Shown here piece after piece: positions 1 to 5,875 of a stretch of DNA of 12,709 nucleotides (the first letter of the stretch is position 1; each line of letters starts with the position of its first letter). The notes beneath the pieces are model-generated. The model was not told the origin of the DNA. It saw nothing but the letters and a program-made list of their open reading frames with translations, and made no database searches. This DNA is from Rhizosphaericola sp047606825 (GTDB lineage Bacteria; Bacteroidota; Bacteroidia; Chitinophagales; Chitinophagaceae), in assembly GCA_047606825.1 (NCBI GenBank), contig JASGDY010000028.1:1-12709 (forward strand), given 5' to 3'. The translations under genes and the position numbers were made by a program.

Positions 1-38
1 TGTCGCGTGTGTTTCAGCATCTCAAAGCACACGCGACA
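1..38. repeat. 11-bp inverted repeat at the window edge
   Basis: Bases 1-11 (TGTCGCGTGTG) pair perfectly with 28-38, leaving a 16-base loop. The left arm starts at the first base, so the repeat may extend outside the window. There is no T-run after the right arm, so I do not call it a terminator. No gene is visible in bases 1-213. Confidence 0.6.
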
Positions 39-84
39 CGCGTGCGCCAACAACAACGGTCTTGCAAACATTAAAAAAATATTC

Positions 85-136
85 TACAATGGAAACGAGA
101 CGACCCGCGATGGCGGGTCGTCTCGTTTCCATTGTA
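85..136. repeat. Perfect 24-bp palindrome with 4-base loop, upstream of the SpmAB gene
   Basis: Bases 85-108 and 113-136 are perfect reverse complements around the loop GATG. The inner part (GAGACGACCCGC) is GC-rich. A T-run lies about 14 bases to the right (150-156) and an A-run about 7 bases to the left (73-79). The hairpin could therefore end transcription from an unseen gene to the left, but the distances are poor for a classical intrinsic terminator. It resembles the palindrome at 12491-12546 in size and build, so a dispersed palindromic element is the main alternative. Confidence 0.75.
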
Positions 137-213
137 CCCATTTCTCTCTATTTTTTTAACGTTACTGGAATAAATGTTTTTATTTTACAACATCACTCCT
201 TTAAAATCGGACT

Positions 214-1446
214 ATGGCACTCAATATTGTTTGGATACTGTTTTTCGTCATTGCTTTCGTGGTTGCGTTGATACGGCTGGTGTTTTTCCATGACACGGAA
301 ATCTTCAAGACCTTGACGGACGGCGTTTTCGACTCGGCGACGAGTTCGGTCATGGGTGTGGCGTTGCCACTGGCAGGGACGATGATATTTTTCCTTGGGT
401 TGATGAACGTCGCTGAAAAGGCCGGTGCCATCAACAAGGTCGCCAAATGGCTCAACCCTTTCATGAAAAGGCTGTTTCCCGGCGTACCCGAAAACCATCC
501 GGCAATGGGCGAAATGGTCATGAACTTCAGTGCCAATATGCTCGGGCTGGACAATGCCGCGACACCCTTTGGACTGAAAGCGATGGGCAGCCTGCAAGAG
601 CTCAACCCCAAAAAAGACACAGCGACCGACGCGCAGATTATGTTCCTCGTTTTGCACACGAGTGGGTTGACGATTATTCCGCTTTCCATCATCGCCTATC
701 GGTTGGCGGCCGGCTCGGCGGAACCCGCAAGCGTCTTCATCGCCTGTGTATTGGGAACCGTCTGCACGACCATCGCCGCGATTTTATTGGTCGGCATCCG
801 CCAAAAACTCAAATGGGACGCGGTGTTGATTGGTTGGCTGGTCGGCATCGTCGCCATCATCACGGGCATATTGCTGTGGGTCAACACCATGTCGCTGGAA
901 CAGCGCAATGTTTTCAGCAAAGTGGCGGGCAGCATATTGCTTTTTGCGATTATCGTCGGCATCATCGTCGCTGCGGCCTACAAAAAAGTGTCGGTGTTCG
1001 ACGCGTTTGTGGACGGTGCGAAAAACGGTTTTGAAGTAGTCGTAAAAATCATGCCTTACCTCGTCGGGATGCTGGTGGCCATCCGTGTATTTCGGGACTG
1101 CGGTGCGCTGGGCTATATCACGGACGGCATTTCATGGTGCATCCACGCATTGGGTTTCAATACTGATTTTGTCCCGGCATTGCCCGTTGCAATCATGAAA
1201 CCATTCAGCGGCAGCGGCGCGCGCGGGCTGATGATTGACGTCATGAAAACCGCCGGACCAGACAGTTTTGCCGGCAAACTGGCGTGTACGTTCCAAGGTT
1301 CGGCAGACACGACGTTTTATATATTGGCTCTCTATTTTGGAAGCGTGGGCATCAAGAAAGTACGCTATGCAGTATGGGCGGGACTGGCGGCGGATTTCAT
1401 TGGCGTGGTTGCGGCAATATTGATTTCGTATGTGTTGTTTCATTGA
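214..1446 (+). CDS. spmAB: SpmA-SpmB fusion membrane protein (nucleoside-recognition/Gate domain)
   Basis: A 410-residue polytopic inner-membrane protein. Residues 1-200 correspond to SpmA: a hydrophobic start, then NMLGLDNAATPFGLKAM at 108-124, a hallmark stretch of the family. Residues 260-410 correspond to SpmB, with KPFSGSGARG at 329-338 and QGSADTTFYI at 361-370. Hydrophobic segments at about 205-225 and 240-256 join the halves. In Bacillus the two are separate genes affecting spore-core dehydration. Bacteroidota carry the fused form without sporulating, and its substrate or role there is unknown. The start at 214 puts a hydrophobic segment at the N-terminus; there is no clear Shine-Dalgarno, as is usual in this phylum. 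The stop overlaps the convergent ligase-like gene by 7 bp. The length is full for the fused family. Confidence 0.9.
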   Translation: MALNIVWILFFVIAFVVALIRLVFFHDTEIFKTLTDGVFDSATSSVMGVALPLAGTMIFFLGLMNVAEKAGAINKVAKWLNPFMKRLFPGVPENHPAMGEMVMNFSANMLGLDNAATPFGLKAMGSLQELNPKKDTATDAQIMFLVLHTSGLTIIPLSIIAYRLAAGSAEPASVFIACVLGTVCTTIAAILLVGIRQKLKWDAVLIGWLVGIVAIITGILLWVNTMSLEQRNVFSKVAGSILLFAIIVGIIVAAAYKKVSVFDAFVDGAKNGFEVVVKIMPYLVGMLVAIRVFRDCGALGYITDGISWCIHALGFNTDFVPALPVAIMKPFSGSGARGLMIDVMKTAGPDSFAGKLACTFQGSADTTFYILALYFGSVGIKKVRYAVWAGLAADFIGVVAAILISYVLFH

Positions 1447-3194
1447 GGGATTATATTTAGGGAATCCGCTTCAATCAATATAAGTTGATTTCTTATCGTT
1501 ACCACTTCGTGCGTTTTCCTTTTTATAGGTATGCTTAGAGCATCTTTCGCTATTTGACTGGCAACTTTTTTGTGTCCTCGTTCTTGCATAAGAAGTGCCA
1601 AATATAATCGTGGATAAAACTTTGAAGGAACAGTGTTTATCGCCAGCCGGAAACACGCTTCGGCTTTGTCATCATCCCCACATGCCTGGTATGCTTTTCC
1701 GAGATATGTCAATACATTCGTATCCGGCCTACGTAATCGCGCTTGCTCTAAAATAAGAACAGAGGCACTGTACGCTCCACATTCGTATAGTTCCGCGCCA
1801 AAGTTGTAAAGAAAAGCATATCTGTTTTTTAAATAGGGATATGCCTTACGATATTGAAAGATAGCATATTCAGTCCGTTCCAAAATATTTTTACGCGCCG
1901 ATTTCCACCGGGCAGTCGCCCTATATTGCATAACATTATTGTAAACAACTACGGTGCAGCCTGTTAGATATAGTACACCCATCAGGAAAAAGACAACAAA
2001 AGTTTTCTTATATCCCCATCTGTTCGATGTGATATCGTCTGGCAACCGTGCCAAACAATACAAAGCCAATATTATAATAGGAGTAAAATGCAACGAATAA
2101 TAGAAAAAGGAAGAAAAAGCAATCTGTATAAGGCATAAGAAATAAGGATTTCGGAATAAACGCCTACCGTTGTTCGTCTTCAATTTAGAAAAAACATAAT
2201 AACAGACATACAAGACGACACCAACCCGAAATACTCCCAATGTAACAAGCAATTCCACAATTTCATTGAATGCCACAACAGTATTACCTGCCAGATACTT
2301 ATAGTCCCCTGGCGTATTTTTCAAATATGCGGCCTGCTCCGACAAATAATTGGCTTCAAATCCACCGATTCCCCAGCCGACAAACGGTCTCTGAAGAAAC
2401 ATACCAAAGGAAATCTTCCAGATTAGAAGCCTACCTATTGCCGAGGGAATTTTCATTAAAAAAAGAACAACAAAGAGAACAGACAAAAAAATAACGATGA
2501 TGCCCTTACTAGTCCGTCCCATGAAAAGATAGCGAAATCTATGCGCTATCATTGTCTTTAGATAGGGGAATAAACCTAGCAAAAAAACGACAATCGCCGT
2601 TCTAGATTCCGTCATGGCAATAAACAGAAAAAATAAAAAAAGGACAACCCTTATCATCCATCGTACAACGATTGAACATTGTATCTCAATGTCCAGAAAT
2701 ACAGGAACTAAACAGGCTAAAAAGATACAATAAACGCCCGTATTGAGCCCATGCCCAGCCATGATGGGGAAAAAGTCACGGACAACGGTAAATACAAAAT
2801 GAATAGCAACTGAAAAACAAAGCATCTTGCTAACTTCGTTGGAGAACCCGTTTGATACAAGCTGTCTAAAAGGCAGGTACAAGGACAGCACACTTATAGC
2901 AGTCAGCAACTCATCCCGCAACAGATAGTTGGACAAGCGTAACCCCGAATAGTCAATACAGCTCAGGCAAAGGCAACCGATGGTTATCGGAATCCAATCC
3001 ACGTACCGAATATGCGGTTCTCTATATGGCAATAATGCAATGGACAATACACTCACGACAACCATTGCCCCCAAAAGTACATATACGTTGGGGGTATCTA
3101 CCCACCCTCGAATGAGTGGGACATAGAACAACGTGCCCAAAAAAATACAAAAGAGTATGCCGACAATCAAATAGAGACGTACTTTTAATAACAT
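1440..3194 (-). CDS. O-antigen ligase/polymerase-like membrane protein with C-terminal TPR repeats
   Basis: 584 residues. Residues 1-415 hold about ten hydrophobic segments; 430-560 form a soluble helical region. Wzy_C/WaaL-type signatures are visible: TESRTA at 195-200, the GRLLIWK stretch at 254-260, GWGIGGFEANY at 273-283 in the large periplasmic loop, and AFNEIVELLVTLG at 308-320. The tail contains about three TPR-like units (roughly 460-555, for example YLGKAYQACGDDDKAEACF at 497-515). Family members transfer or polymerise undecaprenyl-linked glycans at the periplasmic face of the inner membrane. Where related ligases usually carry HNE or a similar His motif, this protein has FNE, so its chemistry is uncertain. 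No other glycan genes are in the window, so the substrate cannot be inferred. The gene converges with the SpmAB gene. Confidence 0.8.
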   Translation of the reverse strand: MLLKVRLYLIVGILFCIFLGTLFYVPLIRGWVDTPNVYVLLGAMVVVSVLSIALLPYREPHIRYVDWIPITIGCLCLSCIDYSGLRLSNYLLRDELLTAISVLSLYLPFRQLVSNGFSNEVSKMLCFSVAIHFVFTVVRDFFPIMAGHGLNTGVYCIFLACLVPVFLDIEIQCSIVVRWMIRVVLFLFFLFIAMTESRTAIVVFLLGLFPYLKTMIAHRFRYLFMGRTSKGIIVIFLSVLFVVLFLMKIPSAIGRLLIWKISFGMFLQRPFVGWGIGGFEANYLSEQAAYLKNTPGDYKYLAGNTVVAFNEIVELLVTLGVFRVGVVLYVCYYVFSKLKTNNGRRLFRNPYFLCLIQIAFSSFFYYSLHFTPIIILALYCLARLPDDITSNRWGYKKTFVVFFLMGVLYLTGCTVVVYNNVMQYRATARWKSARKNILERTEYAIFQYRKAYPYLKNRYAFLYNFGAELYECGAYSASVLILEQARLRRPDTNVLTYLGKAYQACGDDDKAEACFRLAINTVPSKFYPRLYLALLMQERGHKKVASQIAKDALSIPIKRKTHEVVTIRNQLILIEADSLNIIPQ

Positions 3195-3393
3195 TGAATC
3201 AACGGATATTATTGTAATAAATAGCTTGTCTTTCCGCTACGATAGATGTTGGCATAATGCATAACAAGAAAGAATACCCACCGCAACATAGCCCAATATT
3301 CAAATAAACTATACAACATTTCCGAATTTTATTCTTTTTTCTTGATTATTGGAACTATTATTTTTTGATAATAAATAAAATAAACAATACCCA

Positions 3394-3786
3394 TTACCTC
3401 AAAAGCAAAAAATACTCAATTCCCCTATTGCGTTCTATATCGACTATGAACAGTTCAATATTAAATCCGGTTATCAAAAATAGAATCAAAGAAACTAGCA
3501 ATGTGACAATCCACTTGAACAAAAGACCATCATCCGTTTGGTAAAGATATGTTTTTATAAGAATGATATACAGCATTATGGGTACACCAAGAAAAATAAA
3601 AAAATTTAAAAAAAAGGATAAGATAGCCCGAAATGGATAGCCCTTAGTCCATGCTGGATTAATCCATTTTTCATAATTAAAAATATATGCCGCCCATTTA
3701 AACAATACAAACACCACAGTTATTGAAAACAGGGAAAGTAAAAACGGATAAACCCATATTTTTAGAAAAAATATAAACTTATTCAT
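3394..3786 (-). CDS. Small three-pass membrane protein, last gene of the toxin/immunity array
   Basis: 130 residues with hydrophobic segments at about 12-35, 54-78 and 90-115 and a short polar loop (NYEKWINPAWTKGYPFR, 37-53). I recognise no family. It lies in strongly AT-rich DNA, on the same strand as the toxin locus, 164 bp after the Tai4-like gene. Its start shares the 14-base string AAACTTATTCATAA (plus strand) with the start of the gene at 4628-5140. By position and composition it may be an integral-membrane immunity protein whose toxin has been lost; this is inference. The 199 bp between it and the ligase gene hold only AT-rich sequence. Confidence 0.65.
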   Translation of the reverse strand: MNKFIFFLKIWVYPFLLSLFSITVVFVLFKWAAYIFNYEKWINPAWTKGYPFRAILSFFLNFFIFLGVPIMLYIILIKTYLYQTDDGLLFKWIVTLLVSLILFLITGFNIELFIVDIERNRGIEYFLLLR

Positions 3787-3950
3787 AATTCTTTTTTTGA
3801 ATCTCAGCTTATGTGGTGAATTTCAAAAAAATAACATTTCAAATGGGAAAAATCAATACGAATGAGCTTTTAAAAAAACAAAAACCTACCGAACTATTGC
3901 CCTATAATATACGGAATGTTAAAAAAACATATTTAAAAATCTGAGTATAT

Positions 3951-4385
3951 TTATTTATTGCTAGAATTATATTCTTGAGTAAATGCCCATGCAAGTGAGT
4001 CTAGTTCTTCTGAATTATAAAAATGTAAACAATCCAAAGTATAGGCGGCTTTCCCGTATGCCCCTTCCGCGACAGGTTGACTTGGAAACCTTGATTGCTG
4101 ACTTTTTAAAAATTGTTTATGTGCAAAACTGTCAACAAGAGGATTTATCTTTTTTGCATAAAAACGACCATACTTATCCAATAACATATTTTTAGTCCAA
4201 ATCAAGCCATAGTCTATACTATCTCTCCCTACAAAATTTTGAATAGATTCTTGCATGCATTTACAATAAGCAAATTTTTTTATCAAGTCTATATTCTTAT
4301 AATTATCATTCTTATGGATCACCGTTTTGCATCCATTCAAGATAAGTGCAACTAAAAAACAACATACTAATAATTTTTCTTTCAT
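3951..4385 (-). CDS. Tai4-like amidase immunity lipoprotein
   Basis: 144 residues. The N-terminus is a type II signal peptide with lipobox LNGC (Cys19). The mature part has an AYCKC motif (Cys41, Cys43) and a C-terminal LDCLHFYNSEELDSL stretch (118-131, Cys119). I recognise this as the pattern of the T6SS amidase immunity family Tai4 (Cys-hydrophobic-YxSxELD near the C-terminus). Tai4 proteins act in the periplasm and block Tae4, which cleaves peptidoglycan peptide stems. Support comes from context: 10 bp upstream ends a fragment that reads as the C-terminus of a Tae4-like enzyme, the usual effector-then-immunity order. The effector is truncated, so this gene appears to be an orphan immunity gene. 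The family call rests on memory of the motif, without alignment. Confidence 0.7.
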   Translation of the reverse strand: MKEKLLVCCFLVALILNGCKTVIHKNDNYKNIDLIKKFAYCKCMQESIQNFVGRDSIDYGLIWTKNMLLDKYGRFYAKKINPLVDSFAHKQFLKSQQSRFPSQPVAEGAYGKAAYTLDCLHFYNSEELDSLAWAFTQEYNSSNK

Positions 4386-4395
4386 TTTTACTTAA

Positions 4396-4554
4396 TTATT
4401 CTAGTACAAATAAATAAACTTCTGAAACACCTCCTTTGCAAGAATAATAAGGGTGTCCACTAGCAAAAGTTCCATCTGTGCTAAGTATATCAACATGCCC
4501 GCTTGTTCCGAAGAGCGAAGCAGACCAAAGATAAAACAGAGTTTGAAACCATGA
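4396..4554 (-). pseudogene. C-terminal fragment of a Tae4-like peptidoglycan amidase effector
   Basis: A 52-codon open stretch on the minus strand, bounded upstream by an in-frame TAA (4555-4557) and ended by TAA at 4396-4398. It has no ATG at its head. It reads YLWSASLFGTSGHVDIL in the middle and KGGVSEVYLFVLE at the end. GHVDI with a following Gly-rich strand and a YLFVL end matches the last third of Tae4-type NlpC/P60-like amidases, in which the His of this motif (codon 20, bases 4495-4497) is catalytic. The part with the nucleophilic Cys is absent. The upstream edge of the fragment lies inside the 50-bp repeat at 4531-4580, so the repeat may mark the breakpoint. It is probably an orphan toxin tail left by displacement. 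The first 10 or so codons derive from the repeat rather than from the effector. Confidence 0.6.
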
Positions 4555-4580
4555 TTATCTGTTCTTCAGGATGCGCTTTG
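4531..4580. repeat. 50-bp direct repeat, copy A
   Basis: Bases 4531-4580 match 5207-5256 in the same orientation at 45 of 50 positions. The outer 20 bases (ATAAAACAGAGTTTGAAACC) and the last 18 (TCTTCAGGATGCGCTTTG) are identical. Immediately beyond, 4589-4602 (CCGAACAGCGAGAT) is the reverse complement of 5260-5273 beside copy B. The CTCTTCAGGAT part recurs at 12606-12614, so this belongs to a dispersed family. Confidence 0.8.
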
Positions 4581-4627
4581 CGAACATTCCGAACAGCGAG
4601 ATACTTAATATTTATCATATTACAGAA

Positions 4628-5140
4628 TTAGTAAATTTTAGAAAAAGAGGGAACACGAATTATTGTCGTTGGCTCTATTTTCACATCTTTATCGCGCTCA
4701 ATATCTACCATCTTAAGCAAATCTTTTTTTGAAATATCAATATGATAATGCTGAATAAGACTTTTAAAATCAACGTTTGATATAAAGTCATAAAAAACAT
4801 AAACCTTAAATATATACGTTTTCGGTAATTTAACTTTATTTAATTTCTTTATGTTAATTTTTGATTTTATTTCCTTGATATAATTGACAATATTAGGATC
4901 CAAACCTTCATTAATCACAGATATGGAATCGGCAATAAAATTTTCAGAACTATGAACCGCCAATGCTATAAAATAAATCTTGGAAGAATCTTTTTCCCGA
5001 AACGAATAGTCGTTAAAAAAATAAGTATATAGCTCTTTTTGCAATTCTATACCAAGCAAAGAATCATAGCTATTATTCTGTGCATAAGAATAACTAGAGA
5101 AAAAAAACGTACAGATTACAAGACAATTAAACTTATTCAT
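4628..5140 (-). CDS. Secreted hypothetical protein, candidate immunity protein
   Basis: 170 residues. A Sec signal peptide (residues 1-20, ending SYSYA before QNNSYDS) points to the periplasm. The mature part is a mixed, Lys-rich domain with many Ile and Phe (KSKINIKKLNKVKLPKTYIF at about 92-111), and it has no motif I know. It is AT-rich, on the toxin strand, and its ATG overlaps the stop of a short upstream open stretch (5137-5202) in an ATGA arrangement, as if translation was once coupled to a preceding gene. I infer an envelope-located immunity protein whose partner has been lost; function unproven. Confidence 0.65.
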   Translation of the reverse strand: MNKFNCLVICTFFFSSYSYAQNNSYDSLLGIELQKELYTYFFNDYSFREKDSSKIYFIALAVHSSENFIADSISVINEGLDPNIVNYIKEIKSKINIKKLNKVKLPKTYIFKVYVFYDFISNVDFKSLIQHYHIDISKKDLLKMVDIERDKDVKIEPTTIIRVPSFSKIY

Positions 5141-5184
5141 AATAACTCATTAATTATATTTTTTTTGGCTATAATTTCAACGCC

Positions 5185-5203
5185 GTCCGGCAACAAGCCG
5201 GAC
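5185..5203. repeat. 7-bp GC-rich hairpin beside repeat copy B
   Basis: GTCCGGC (5185-5191) pairs with GCCGGAC (5197-5203) around AACAA. It sits next to repeat copy B in otherwise AT-rich DNA. Neither side has a good T-run, so I regard it as part of the dispersed repeat rather than a terminator. Confidence 0.5.
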
Positions 5204-5206
5204 TAA

Positions 5207-5256
5207 ATAAAACAGAGTTTGAAACCTTGTTTATCCACTCTTCAGGATGCGCTTTG
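5207..5256. repeat. 50-bp direct repeat, copy B
   Basis: The second copy of the repeat at 4531-4580, with five mismatches. It fills the gap between the genes at 5307-5849 and 4628-5140. Bases 5260-5273 (ATCTCGCTGTTCGG) follow directly and are inverted relative to the matching 14 bases next to copy A. Confidence 0.8.
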
Positions 5257-5306
5257 ATAATCTCGCTGTTCGGGATTCTCGAATATATAGAATTTCACTA
5301 ATGGGT

Positions 5307-5849
5307 TTAATGGTTAATAAATTGAACCCCTGACAAATAGTCTCGCAGGAAACGCCAAGCCTCATTTTCTCGGCTATGGTCAAATTCCGCATAGCCAAAG
5401 AGATATTTCTCATCATCCGTATAATCAGAGTAAAAGCGTATATACCACTTATTTTCCTTATGATATCCTATGTACAGAAATGATTTATTGTTTATTATAT
5501 CAATAAAAGAGGTATCAATAATATATATATTAGGGCTCCATCGCAACATTCCAATTACTGATTTTTGGATGCCAGCTAAGTCCTTTTTATCTGCTGGACT
5601 CGCCGTTGATATCATTGAATATATTAGAACCCCGTTGGTATAATATGAATCTTTGAAATCATGTCCATATATTTTTACCGCTCCATTTTTACTTAATAAA
5701 TTCAAAGAATCCATACTAATTTTTTTCATAGAGGATGGATGCTTTACAATCTTAATTGACTCCACATGAGAAGGCTTTCTTTGAGAATAAAGTTTATTCA
5801 ACATTAGAATACTCACCACCACTATTGTAAAGAATTTATTTTGTCCCAT
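5307..5849 (-). CDS. Secreted hypothetical protein, candidate cognate immunity for the JAB-type toxin
   Basis: 180 residues with a Sec signal peptide (about 1-22, hydrophobic core TIVVVSILML, ending LYS before Q). The mature protein is soluble-looking and rich in Tyr, Asp and Ser (YIGYHKENKWYIRFYSDY at about 127-144; ENEAWRFLRDYLSG near the end). I recognise no family. It starts only 26 bp after the stop of the 524-residue toxin-like lipoprotein, on the same strand, with no terminator between. That is the place of a cognate immunity gene in polymorphic-toxin loci. The assignment rests on position, size and low G+C. Confidence 0.65.
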   Translation of the reverse strand: MGQNKFFTIVVVSILMLNKLYSQRKPSHVESIKIVKHPSSMKKISMDSLNLLSKNGAVKIYGHDFKDSYYTNGVLIYSMISTASPADKKDLAGIQKSVIGMLRWSPNIYIIDTSFIDIINNKSFLYIGYHKENKWYIRFYSDYTDDEKYLFGYAEFDHSRENEAWRFLRDYLSGVQFINH

Positions 5850-5875
5850 AAATAATGTATTTATATTATTATTGT

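Noticed and set aside
214..1446. The SpmA/SpmB gene as a sign of sporulation
   Set aside because: The fused form is widespread in non-sporulating Bacteroidota, and no other sporulation gene is in the window.
3787..3950. A third toxin tail ahead of the small membrane protein gene
   Set aside because: Minus-strand frames in this gap give only short AT-rich peptides with stops, with no motif and no good overlap with the next start.
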